DNA of 30,380 nucleotides from JAKFVA01 sp046155225 (lineage in GTDB: Bacteria > Pseudomonadota > Gammaproteobacteria > Burkholderiales > Burkholderiaceae_C): contig JBJXED010000101.1 of the NCBI GenBank assembly GCA_046155225.1, positions 1-30,380 of the forward strand, in the 5' to 3' direction. Positions within the stretch are counted from its first letter, which is position 1, and the number at the start of each line of letters is the position of its first letter. Below, piece after piece: positions 22,945-30,380 of the stretch. The position numbers and the translations under genes were made by a program. The notes under the pieces were generated by a model, which did not search any database, was not told the DNA's origin, and worked only from the letters and a program-made list of their open reading frames with translations.

Positions 22945-24366
22945 ATGACCAAAGGTGCTTTTCTCACCACAGATGCCGAAGTTAAGCGGGCCGTGGCGGG
23001 CGCTGTGCATACTGCCGGACTTGGGCGCAAGTCCGCCATAAGCTGCCAAAGGTTTCGAGTTGCCCCCCGCCTTTACTTGGAGGTTCGAGTTTCTGGCACT
23101 GGCGAGCGAAAAGCGTCCTGGGTAATGCGTTACCAAAATCCGGGAACCAAGAAGGATGCAAGTGAGGGCTTGGGGCCTTATCCGGGCGTAACGCTCGCAA
23201 CTGCTAAGGCAAAAGCGATAGAGCGCACGCGGCTGATTGAGCAAGGCACTAGCCCAATAATGCTGCGCAGACAAACCGCAAAGGCAGCGGCTGCTGCGCT
23301 AGCCGCTGAGAAGGCCAACAACAAGCGTTCAGTTTTGGCAGCAGTAGAGCTTTGGGACAAAGAAACTTCGGGCAAGCTGACTAGCGCCAAGTACCGTGCG
23401 CAGCGGTCTAGGCGCTTGGCAGACCTTACAAACCACATTGGGCAAATTGCTGTCGCTGATTTAACTGCTGCTGACGTTGCAACGGCGATGAGCGCGAAAG
23501 GGCGGGATAAAGTTGATACCTTGTCAAAGTCCACAGGGGACTTGGCCAAAGCTATTGCTTATGTCGAGTCGTTAGGTTGGCAGGTGAATGGCGATCCGGT
23601 AGGTGTCGCACGAAAGGGGCTTGGCAGCCCCGAAACCGACTCGCACAAGGCGTTTGCGCCCCACGAATTGCCTGCTTTTGTGCGAGACCTAGATGCTGCC
23701 ATCGCTACTGCCCAAGCAAAAGGCTCGTACCCAATGAAGCTAAAGCTTTTGAAATTTTTGCTGCTTACAGCGGCGCGCACAAGCGAAGTGCGCCTGGCAG
23801 AGTGGCAGGAAATTAAGGGTTTTCAGAGTGATTGCCCTGTTCTGGAAATTCCCGCTTCGCGTATGAAAATGCGCCTGCCTTGGACGATACCCCTTAGCGC
23901 CCAAGCTGTGGCGATGCTGCGGGAAATTCAAGCAGAGCAAGAAAAAGCCGGTATTGAAGGTGCAGGCAAAGCCGGGCGGATATTTATCCACCTCGGGGGC
24001 AGGCTGGATAGGGCGGGTAAGCCGATGGTGTTATCAGATGCTGCTGCGAATCTCGCGCTTGAAAGTATTGGGTGGAAGCCCAAACGCGTAAAGCCCGGCG
24101 AAGTCAGAGAGGAGCCCAAAGTCGTAGGGCACGGCTTGCGCAAAGTCTTTTCAACAGCGGCACACGGACGTTGGGATTACTTGGGTGCCAACAGGGTGGA
24201 CGCCATTGAGTTTGCACTTGCGCACTCTAAAAAGACCGTGCGCAACACCTACGACAGGAACGAATATATGGAGGAACGCACGCTGCTTACTCAATGGTGG
24301 GCGGATCATCTAGACAGCTTGTCGGCAGGGGGCAATGTCATTCAGTTCGCGGCTAAAGCTGCATAG
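22945..24366 (+). CDS. P4-type tyrosine recombinase (integrase)
   Basis: This 473-residue site-specific recombinase integrates or excises a genomic island. An N-terminal arm-binding DUF4102-like region (about 20-110, with LYLEVRVSGTG and EGLGPYPGVTLATAK) precedes a SAM-like core-binding domain (about 125-230) and the catalytic domain. Catalytic residues are all visible: Arg278 (TAARTSEVRLAEW), His396 and Arg399 (HGLRKVF), His427 (ALAHSKK) and nucleophile Tyr436 (NTYDR). The gene therefore looks functional. The ATG at 22945 has GGGAGGTAA 3 nt upstream. G+C content and codon use look lower than in the genes to its left, a sign of transfer. It points toward the cas operon, so it may mark a mobile island carrying CRISPR-Cas; the right boundary is out of view. 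Confidence 0.93.
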   Translation: MTKGAFLTTDAEVKRAVAGAVHTAGLGRKSAISCQRFRVAPRLYLEVRVSGTGERKASWVMRYQNPGTKKDASEGLGPYPGVTLATAKAKAIERTRLIEQGTSPIMLRRQTAKAAAAALAAEKANNKRSVLAAVELWDKETSGKLTSAKYRAQRSRRLADLTNHIGQIAVADLTAADVATAMSAKGRDKVDTLSKSTGDLAKAIAYVESLGWQVNGDPVGVARKGLGSPETDSHKAFAPHELPAFVRDLDAAIATAQAKGSYPMKLKLLKFLLLTAARTSEVRLAEWQEIKGFQSDCPVLEIPASRMKMRLPWTIPLSAQAVAMLREIQAEQEKAGIEGAGKAGRIFIHLGGRLDRAGKPMVLSDAAANLALESIGWKPKRVKPGEVREEPKVVGHGLRKVFSTAAHGRWDYLGANRVDAIEFALAHSKKTVRNTYDRNEYMEERTLLTQWWADHLDSLSAGGNVIQFAAKAA

Positions 24367-24540
24367 CTTCTACGACAAGGCCGCTGCCCCTGTCGGTAAC
24401 TAAGCCCCAAGCGCAATGCTTGGGCCGCGCCTACAACTTCGACGGTGCCCGACATGAATCAACGCGTCGAAATCCTGCAAAACACTGCAAGAAAAACAGC
24501 GCGGGCTGCATCAGTCACTTCTACATAAATTCGCGCCTTG
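24367..24540. other. Unassigned sequence between integrase and IS remnant, with hairpins
   Basis: I recognise no gene here. CCCAAGC and GCTTGGG form a perfect 7-bp stem with a 5-nt loop at 24406-24424. A weaker stem (CGACA/TGTCG with inner GG/CC, 24373-24395) lies just before it. Neither is followed by a T run, so a classical terminator is not supported. Confidence 0.4.
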
Positions 24541-24816
24541 AAATGGCACTACCAGACAAAGCCCAATCGAGCGAGGGTTGCGCATCGTGGAATCAAGCAA
24601 AGCGTGAGCTGCAAGGGCAATTGCTTTGGCAACGCGGTGATCGAGAGCTTTTTCGGTGCCCGGAAGGCCGAGTATTTCCATCTTGCAGCACCCAACAGAC
24701 TTGCTGGGCTCAAAGCGGTCGTGCATGATTACATTAACAACTACAAACACGACTGCATCAAGATCAGATTGAACGAACTCAGCTCGGTGGGATACCGGCT
24801 GAGAAATACCGCCTAG
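24541..24816 (+). pseudogene. Truncated IS3-family transposase OrfB (DDE integrase core, C-terminal part)
   Basis: About 91 codons remain, ending YRLRNTA. The motif GNCFGNAVIESFFGARKAEYFH matches the end of the rve/DDE domain and keeps the third catalytic acid (Glu in IESFF), but the usual Asp of NCxDNAV is Gly. The YINNYKHDCIKIRLNELS tail is typical of IS150-group proteins. The two catalytic Asp residues are absent, so it cannot be an active transposase. The apparent TTG start at 24538 is accidental. It is an ancient or decayed element in front of the cas operon. Confidence 0.8.
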
Positions 24817-24832
24817 TTAGCGGGATGGCAAC

Positions 24833-24857
24833 CGTCCAACTTGTCGGAGTCGGTTCA
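24833..24857. repeat. Right terminal inverted repeat of the IS150-group remnant
   Basis: Reverse-complemented, the segment starts TGAACCGACTCCGACAAG and ends GTTGGACG. This resembles the IS150-group end TGTACTGACCCC followed by AAGTTGGAC that I know. It ends in CA on the plus strand, as IS3-family right ends do. Confidence 0.6.
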
Positions 24858-24875
24858 AACTCGGGACGATTCAAT

Positions 24876-25853
24876 TTGGACAACTTTAATTCCAGTGACC
24901 TCAAAACCATACTGCATTCAAAGCGTGCAAATATTTTTTACTTGGAACATTGCCGGGTTCTGGTCAACGGCGGGCGGGTCGAATATGTGACGGACGAAGG
25001 CAAAAAATCCCTTTACTGGAATATTCCGATTGCCAACACCACCACTGTGATGCTGGGTACTGGCACCTCGGTCACGCAGGCGGCTATGCGTGAGCTAGCC
25101 AAAGCCGGTGTGCTGGTTGGTTTTTGTGGCGGCGGCGGCACACCTTTATTCAGCGCCAACGAGGTCGATATTGAAATCGTCTGGTTTGCGCCGCAAAGTG
25201 AATATCGGTCTACTGAATATTTGCAACACTGGGTGCGCTTCTGGTTTGACGATGCCTTGCGTTTACAAGCCGCGAAGGCTTTTCAGCAACTGCGCATTCA
25301 GCGCGTAGGTGTCTACTGGAAATTCAGCCGCCTGTTGCGAGAGGACGATTTTGAGATCGATCCGGCTGCGCTAGATGTGGCGCTGAGCGAGGCATCAACT
25401 GCCGTTAACAGTGCGCCAGACCAGACCGTGTTGCTTCTCAACGAAGCCCGCCTGACCAAAGTGCTCTACAAATTTGCAGCCCGCGCCGTCAACTACGGCG
25501 AGTTTGCGCGTGGCCAGCGCGGCAGTGCATCCGATCCGGCCAACCGCTTTCTGGATCACGGTAACTACTTGGCATACGGCTTGGCAGCCAGCGCCACCTG
25601 GGTTTTGGGCTTGCCGCACGGGCTGGCGGTGCTGCATGGCAAAACCCGGCGCGGCGGGCTGGTGTTTGATGTGGCTGATCTGGTCAAAGACGCGGTCATC
25701 CTGCCGCAAGCCTTTATTTCAGCTATGCGCGGCGACGATGAAGCAGCCTTTCGTCGCGCCTGCATTGAAAAACTGACCCGCACCGAAGCGCTTGACTTCA
25801 TGATCGATGCCCTTAAAGACGTGGCCGTCCAAACTGGAAGGCAGGCCCAGTGA
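24876..25853 (+). CDS. cas1: Type I-F CRISPR-associated endonuclease Cas1
   Basis: Cas1 is the metal-dependent integrase that inserts new spacers, working with the Cas2-3 fusion. From TTG 24876 it has 325 residues, like the I-F Cas1 of Pseudomonas aeruginosa (324). The sequence opens DNFNSSDLKTILHSKRAN, typical of I-F. Metal ligands fall at Glu190 (LLNEARLTK), His254 (AVLHGKT), Asp265 and Asp268 (FDVADLVKD), the same numbers I recall for the Pseudomonas protein. The frame is also open from an ATG at 24825, but the 17 extra codons are largely read from the IS terminal repeat and have no Shine-Dalgarno, so I prefer the TTG, which has a weak GGGACGA upstream. It overlaps cas3 by 4 nt (GTGA). Confidence 0.92.
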   Translation: MDNFNSSDLKTILHSKRANIFYLEHCRVLVNGGRVEYVTDEGKKSLYWNIPIANTTTVMLGTGTSVTQAAMRELAKAGVLVGFCGGGGTPLFSANEVDIEIVWFAPQSEYRSTEYLQHWVRFWFDDALRLQAAKAFQQLRIQRVGVYWKFSRLLREDDFEIDPAALDVALSEASTAVNSAPDQTVLLLNEARLTKVLYKFAARAVNYGEFARGQRGSASDPANRFLDHGNYLAYGLAASATWVLGLPHGLAVLHGKTRRGGLVFDVADLVKDAVILPQAFISAMRGDDEAAFRRACIEKLTRTEALDFMIDALKDVAVQTGRQAQ

Positions 25854-28800
25854 ATGTTTTGCTGATCTCTCAATGCAGCAAACGCGCCCTGACCGAGACG
25901 CGCCGCATCCTTGACCAGTTTGCAGAACGGCGGGGCGACCGCACCTGGCAGACCCCCATCACCCACCAAGGCCTGGACACGCTGCGCAAGCTGCTGAGAA
26001 AAACCGCCAGACGCAACACCGCCGTCGCTTGTCACTGGATACGCGGACAAGACCACAGCGAACTGCTGTGGTTGGTAGGTGATGCTAGCCAGTTCAATGA
26101 ACAGGGCGCAGTGCCGACCAACACCACCCAGCGCAATGTGCTGCGGCAGTGCGATGAAAACGATTGGCATACGGGTGAGGACATCCATTTGCTTACAGCA
26201 CTGGCCGCCCTGTTGCATGATCTGGGCAAAGCCAGCCAGGCCTTTCAGATGCGTTTGTGCGGGGCGTTGCAGGAGCGTAATCAGTACCGCCATGAATGGG
26301 TATCGCTGCGATTGTTCGAGGCTTTTGTGGGTGACGACGATGACGCCACCTGGCTTGCGCGACTGGCTGCGCCGACGGCGGAAGATGATCGAACCTGGCT
26401 AGGCCGTTTGCAATGTGATGGCTTGATGCCAGAGGTGCAGTTGCCGTTTTCACATCTGGCACGCGCACCTCTGGCGCAGGCAATTGGCTGGTTGGTGCTG
26501 ACCCACCACCGTTTGCCGCTGGCACCCGACAAGGATGCCGAACCTTGCCAGCGCTTTTTGGGCGGCAAAGTCAGCTGGATCACAGCGCAGGCGACAAAAG
26601 ATGTTCTCAAACTTGTGGATGCGGATTGGAACGAGATAACCAACGGCGGCGACGCGTCAGTCTTGCCGCTCTATTGGCATTTTCCATACGGCCTACCCGT
26701 GACGACTGAGCTGTGGCGAAAGCAAGCCGCGCGTCACGCGCAGCGGCTGCAGAAACTGCTTCAATCCCCCGGCATAGGTGACTGGCTGGCCAATCCTTAT
26801 GTCATGCATGTATCCCGCCTGTGCCTGATGTTGGCCGACCATCACTATTCCAGTCTTACCGTTGACGAAAAGGGTCAGCCTGCTGCGGGACGCGTCAAGG
26901 GACAAAAAGACTACCCGCTGCTTGCCAACACCCACGGGCAAAACCACCAGCCAAACCAAGCATTGGACGAACATCTGCTGGGCGTGGCCAAACACAGTGC
27001 TGAAGTCACCCATGCACTGCCACGCTTTGAGATTAACCTGCCTCGACTGGCACGCCACCATGCCCTAAAAAAACGTACGCAAGACCTGCGCTACCACTGG
27101 CAAAACAAGGCTGCCGACATGGCTCAGGCCATGCGTGAACGCAGTCAGCAGCAGGGCGCTTTTATCGTCAACATGGCTTCTACCGGTTGCGGCAAAACAC
27201 TGGCCAATGCGCGTTTTATGTATGCGCTGGCTGACCCGGCCCACGGCATGCGTTGCGCTTTTGCGATGGGCCTGCGTACCTTGACCCTGCAAACTGGGCG
27301 CTCTTTTCGTGACTTGTTAAGCCTTGGTGACGACGAACTGGCCATTCGTGTGGGTGGCAGTGCCAGTCGCGCTTTATTTGAGCATTACGAGCGCGAGGCT
27401 GAAAAAACCGGCTCCGCTTCAAGTCAGGCCTTGCTGGACGAGGACAGCCATGTGCTGTTTGACGGCAACTTTGATGCGCATCCCCTGTTGCAGCGGGTTG
27501 CGCATGACCCGGCCGTCAAGGCCTTGCTGGCCGCGCCAATTCTGGTTTGCACCATAGACCACTTGACCCCAGCCACCGAAAGCCAGCGCGGTGGCCGCCA
27601 GATTGCACCCATGCTGCGTCTGATGAGCGGTGACCTGGTGCTTGACGAACCCGATGATTTTGATATGGACGACCTTCCTGCGCTAACCCGGTTGGTACAT
27701 TGGGCCGGGCTGTTGGGCGCACGGGTGTTGCTGTCATCTGCCACCTTGCCGCCCGCCTTGATTCAGGGCTTATTTGAGGCTTACCAAAATGGTCGCCAGC
27801 ATTGGCAGCTCAACCGGGGGGCGCGCCCTGGCCCGGCGGGGCAAGCTGCCGATATCTGCTGCGCATGGGTTGATGAGTTTGATGTGTTGCAAGCCGACTG
27901 CGCTGAGGCCCAGGCTTTTGCGCAGTCGCACCACACTTTTACCCAGCGGCGGGCAAAAATGCTGGCTGAGGCCGAGGTGCGCCGACGGGCCAAGTTGGTG
28001 TCACTCGCCGCGTTGGTCAATAAGCGTCGGGATGTTCTGCCAACCCTGTTTGCAAAAGAAGCGATTGGTCACGCCGTTAACCTGCACCAAAAACATCACA
28101 GCTTTGACCCCAAAGGCGACAAACGCGTCAGCTTCGGCTTGATCCGCATGGCCAATATCGAGCCGCTGGTTGAGGTGGCGATGGAGTTGTACCGCCTGCC
28201 CTGGCCAGGCGGGGTGCAAGTTCACCTGTGTGTTTACCACTCGCAATTTCCGCTGCTGATACGTTCGGCAATTGAACGCCGCCTGGATGCATCACTTGAC
28301 CGCCGCCAGCTGGATGCCGTTTTCAGCCTGCCAGACATTCGCCAGCGCCTGGACGCGCACGCCGAGCCAGACCAGCTGTTTGTGGTGCTCGGTTCACCAG
28401 TGACCGAAGTGGGCCGTGACCACGACTACGACTGGGCTGTAGTTGAGCCTTCTTCTGCCCGCTCATTGATTCAGCTGGCTGGTCGCGTGCGCAGGCACCG
28501 CACGGGCGACTGCAGTTCGCCAAACATCCGGGTTTTTGACACCAATCTGCGTCATTTCAGACATCTGGGCGAACCTGCTTTTTGTAAACCTGGTTTTGAG
28601 ACAAAACAATTTCCCCTGCAATCGCATGCTTTGAGTGTGTTGATGGACGCCAGCGAAGTCGCGGTGATGGACGCCCGGCCGCGCATTCTGGCGCAGGGCA
28701 AACTGCAGCCCCGCAGTCGATTGGTTGACCTGGAACATGCACGCATGCAGGCCACGATGCTGCCCTTGCCGCCCGAGGCGGTTCCATCCCTGAACGCCGC

Positions 28801-29215
28801 AAGCTGGTGGCACCTGGCCCCGGCAGATGCGCTACTGACAGCCGTGTTGCCACAGCAGCAGCCGTTTCGGTTTGATCCGATTGCGCGTGTTGACCTTGAG
28901 CTGCGCCCCAATGAAGAGGGTGACGACTACGTGCTGATTCAGCTGAAGCCCAAAAAAGGTGGTCGCCACGGAGAAACGGTGTTTGTTGAAATCGAAAAGT
29001 CACAAAACAAACGTGTACCAGATGAGCTTGTGCAAGGTGAACGCATCACCGTCTGGGGGCAAACCAATTACATGGAAGCGCTGACGGCGCTGGCAAACGA
29101 GCTGGGTTTGTCTCTTGAGACCTGCGCCCGGCGTTTTGGCACCGTGACTTTACCGGTAAATGCCAATGGCTGGCGTTTTCACCCGGCGCTGGGGTTTACC
29201 AGGGCCAAGAGCTGA
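25850..29215 (+). CDS. cas3: Type I-F Cas2-Cas3 fusion nuclease-helicase
   Basis: This 1121-residue protein starts at a GTG overlapping the cas1 stop. Residues 1 to about 95 are the Cas2 domain (MNVLLISQCSKRALTETRR), which bridges Cas1 dimers in spacer acquisition. The HD nuclease follows, with His123-Asp124 (LLHDLGKAS), a conserved His in YRHEWVSLRLF and LTHHRLP. The superfamily 2 helicase has Walker A STGCGKT (Lys449), motif II Asp599-Glu-Pro-Asp602, SAT in LLSSATLPP and motif VI QLAGRVRRHR (875-884). A C-terminal domain ends the protein. It is recruited by the Csy complex to unwind and degrade target DNA. All catalytic motifs are intact and length fits I-F Cas2-3, so activity is likely. 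csy1 starts 53 nt later. Confidence 0.95.
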   Translation: MNVLLISQCSKRALTETRRILDQFAERRGDRTWQTPITHQGLDTLRKLLRKTARRNTAVACHWIRGQDHSELLWLVGDASQFNEQGAVPTNTTQRNVLRQCDENDWHTGEDIHLLTALAALLHDLGKASQAFQMRLCGALQERNQYRHEWVSLRLFEAFVGDDDDATWLARLAAPTAEDDRTWLGRLQCDGLMPEVQLPFSHLARAPLAQAIGWLVLTHHRLPLAPDKDAEPCQRFLGGKVSWITAQATKDVLKLVDADWNEITNGGDASVLPLYWHFPYGLPVTTELWRKQAARHAQRLQKLLQSPGIGDWLANPYVMHVSRLCLMLADHHYSSLTVDEKGQPAAGRVKGQKDYPLLANTHGQNHQPNQALDEHLLGVAKHSAEVTHALPRFEINLPRLARHHALKKRTQDLRYHWQNKAADMAQAMRERSQQQGAFIVNMASTGCGKTLANARFMYALADPAHGMRCAFAMGLRTLTLQTGRSFRDLLSLGDDELAIRVGGSASRALFEHYEREAEKTGSASSQALLDEDSHVLFDGNFDAHPLLQRVAHDPAVKALLAAPILVCTIDHLTPATESQRGGRQIAPMLRLMSGDLVLDEPDDFDMDDLPALTRLVHWAGLLGARVLLSSATLPPALIQGLFEAYQNGRQHWQLNRGARPGPAGQAADICCAWVDEFDVLQADCAEAQAFAQSHHTFTQRRAKMLAEAEVRRRAKLVSLAALVNKRRDVLPTLFAKEAIGHAVNLHQKHHSFDPKGDKRVSFGLIRMANIEPLVEVAMELYRLPWPGGVQVHLCVYHSQFPLLIRSAIERRLDASLDRRQLDAVFSLPDIRQRLDAHAEPDQLFVVLGSPVTEVGRDHDYDWAVVEPSSARSLIQLAGRVRRHRTGDCSSPNIRVFDTNLRHFRHLGEPAFCKPGFETKQFPLQSHALSVLMDASEVAVMDARPRILAQGKLQPRSRLVDLEHARMQATMLPLPPEAVPSLNAASWWHLAPADALLTAVLPQQQPFRFDPIARVDLELRPNEEGDDYVLIQLKPKKGGRHGETVFVEIEKSQNKRVPDELVQGERITVWGQTNYMEALTALANELGLSLETCARRFGTVTLPVNANGWRFHPALGFTRAKS

Positions 29216-29268
29216 AATTTGTACTGGCACCATTCGCGGACGAAAAGATTTTTAAAGGGAATTGTTGA

Positions 29269-30380
29269 ATGAACCAATCCATAACGAATCGGGCTGCTGA
29301 TTTGCGTGCGTTGATCGAATCTTTTTTGAGTAGGCGCTTGAATTCCAAGCTGGAAAAACTTAAATCGGATGACCCAAAACGGCAAGCACTTCGTGACGAA
29401 TTTGCACGTGAAACCTGGCTAGCAGATGCGGCTAATCGCGTCAAACAAATTCAACTCGTCACGCATGTTCTCAAAGCTACTCATCCAGACCCCAAGATTT
29501 ATCAAGCAACCAGCCTGTATGTTCAGCCTGAAACGCTTGCCACTCAATCAGTGCTTGGAAGCCATGTCTTGGGAAATAACTTTCGGGATGACGTCACAGG
29601 AAGCTCAGCGGCACTGGACGTTTTTGACTTTTTGACAGAAGAGTTTCAAGGCAACTCGCTACTGCGTTTGATACAAGCAGGGGATGCAGACTTGGGTAGC
29701 GCGATGACTTCCAATGAATCATTGGCAGGCTCTTGGATGCAGGCCTTTGCAAGTATCGATATACCGCGATGCAAGCAGCCAAGATCACACACCCTGGCCA
29801 AACAGCTGTATTGGCAAACCGGTGATTATCCAAATGACAACGCCAGTTTTCACCTGCTGGCCCCGCTGTACGCCTCTTCACTTGCGCACCGCGTTTTTGA
29901 AACCCTGCAGGACGACCGTTTCAGCGACGCCGCCAACGCCGCCCGTGAAGCCCGCAAAACCAATACTTTCAGCGAACGCCCGGTGCACGAATATCCGCAA
30001 CTGGCGGTGCAACAGCTGGGCGGCACCAAACCGCAAAACATCAGCCAGCTCAACAGTGAACGCCGGGGCAACAATTGTTTGCTGGCCTCGCTGCCGCCGG
30101 TTTGGCGCTCGGTTGAGCTGAAACCGCTGCTTTCTACAGAGTCCATGTTTAACCGCTACAGCCGCCGCCCGGAGGTGCGTAAAAGCATCAAGGAACTGCT
30201 GGACTTTTTAAAGACGGATCCCAGGCCGAATGCGCCAACTCGCCAAAAACGCGCAACTTGCGTCAGTTTGCTGATCGACGAGTTTTTGCAGTTCACCGCC
30301 GAGTTGCGCAGCTTGGAACCTGGCTGGAGCCAGACCTCAGCCTGCCAATTGGGTGATGCAGAAGCCCGCTGGCTTGACCC
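29269..30380 (+). CDS. csy1: Type I-F Csy1 (Cas8f), truncated by window end
   Basis: An uninterrupted 370-codon frame runs from the ATG at 29269 to the edge; the family is about 430 residues, so the C-terminus is missing. Csy1 is the large subunit of the I-F Cascade (Csy) complex and takes part in PAM recognition together with Csy2. Recognisable features are the N-terminal helix ITNRAADLRALIESFLSRRL, KATHPDPKIYQATSLYV (about 68-84), HLLAPLYASSLAHRVFETL and EYPQLAVQQLGGTKPQNISQLNSERRG (split across about 235-265), a hallmark of the family. AAAGGGA lies 8 nt before the ATG. The usual next genes csy2, csy3 and cas6f should follow outside the window. Identification rests on remembered family motifs and operon position. 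Confidence 0.92.
   Translation, partial: MNQSITNRAADLRALIESFLSRRLNSKLEKLKSDDPKRQALRDEFARETWLADAANRVKQIQLVTHVLKATHPDPKIYQATSLYVQPETLATQSVLGSHVLGNNFRDDVTGSSAALDVFDFLTEEFQGNSLLRLIQAGDADLGSAMTSNESLAGSWMQAFASIDIPRCKQPRSHTLAKQLYWQTGDYPNDNASFHLLAPLYASSLAHRVFETLQDDRFSDAANAAREARKTNTFSERPVHEYPQLAVQQLGGTKPQNISQLNSERRGNNCLLASLPPVWRSVELKPLLSTESMFNRYSRRPEVRKSIKELLDFLKTDPRPNAPTRQKRATCVSLLIDEFLQFTAELRSLEPGWSQTSACQLGDAEARWLD

Larger units (their letters stand above)
24541..24857 (+). mobile_element. 3' remnant of an IS3-family (IS150-group) insertion sequence
   Basis: The remnant holds the C-terminal end of OrfB and a right terminal inverted repeat. Homology starts abruptly at the WHYQ segment; the sequence before it does not continue the usual DQG motif, so about the first two-thirds of the element, including orfA and the left repeat, are missing. 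The right end stops at 24857, and the probable native cas1 start is 24876. Confidence 0.75.

Noticed and set aside
22732..24824. tRNA gene or att direct repeat next to the integrase
   Set aside because: I looked for a T-loop GTTCRA and CCA-ending stem and for paired repeats and found none convincing by eye.
29216..29268. CRISPR array or small gene between cas3 and csy1
   Set aside because: The gap is only 53 nt with a ribosome site and no repeated unit. No CRISPR repeats were seen anywhere in the window.

Overview
The window looks like a chromosome segment of a betaproteobacterium of the Comamonadaceae (Rhodoferax/Polaromonas-like). This is inferred from GC-rich genes, the DUF3460-scpA pair, the 4Fe-4S/DUF3306/DUF3305 trio and a family of short intergenic repeats that I associate with comamonads. 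No 16S or other decisive marker is present, so the genus is a guess.

Region 1 (1-9.8 kb). A minus-strand run encodes a multi-[4Fe-4S] ferredoxin-like protein (cut by the window start), a DUF3306 protein, a DUF3305 protein and the Fe-S carrier Mrp/ApbC. It is divergent from metG. Convergent to metG lies a 7TM-DISM receptor with a degenerate GGDEF domain, itself divergent from a SulP-type anion transporter.

Region 2 (9.9-18.9 kb). A dense plus-strand housekeeping stretch follows: DUF3460 protein, scpA, bioB, panB, panC, a DUF302 protein, a PHP-domain phosphatase/RNase AM, a DMT-family permease, a YciO/Sua5-like protein, an M50 site-2-protease-like protein and trpS. Most neighbours overlap or nearly touch.

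Region 3 (18.9-22.8 kb). A LuxR-type response regulator and a membrane histidine kinase are encoded tail to tail with overlapping 3' ends. Divergent from the kinase is an fccAB-like pair (small cytochrome c plus flavocytochrome c sulfide dehydrogenase flavoprotein), which suggests sulfide oxidation under two-component control. A terminator-like hairpin closes this region.

Region 4 (22.8-30.4 kb). Base composition falls abruptly to AT-rich sequence. Then come a P4-type tyrosine recombinase preceded by helically phased GAGGTAA repeats, an unexplained stretch of about 170 bp, the 3' remnant of an IS150-group IS3-family element, and the start of a type I-F CRISPR-Cas operon: cas1, the cas2-cas3 fusion and the first 370 codons of csy1/cas8f. 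The remaining cas genes and any array would lie past the right edge. The IS terminal repeat runs to within about 18 bp of the likely native cas1 start. An apparent 17-residue N-terminal extension of Cas1 is therefore probably IS-derived rather than real.

The CRISPR-Cas subtype is known. I found no convincing wholly new system. The more original signals are the IS/cas1 junction, the phased repeats before the integrase, repeat copies inside the panC leader and metG, and a 30-nt duplication at the start of trpS.
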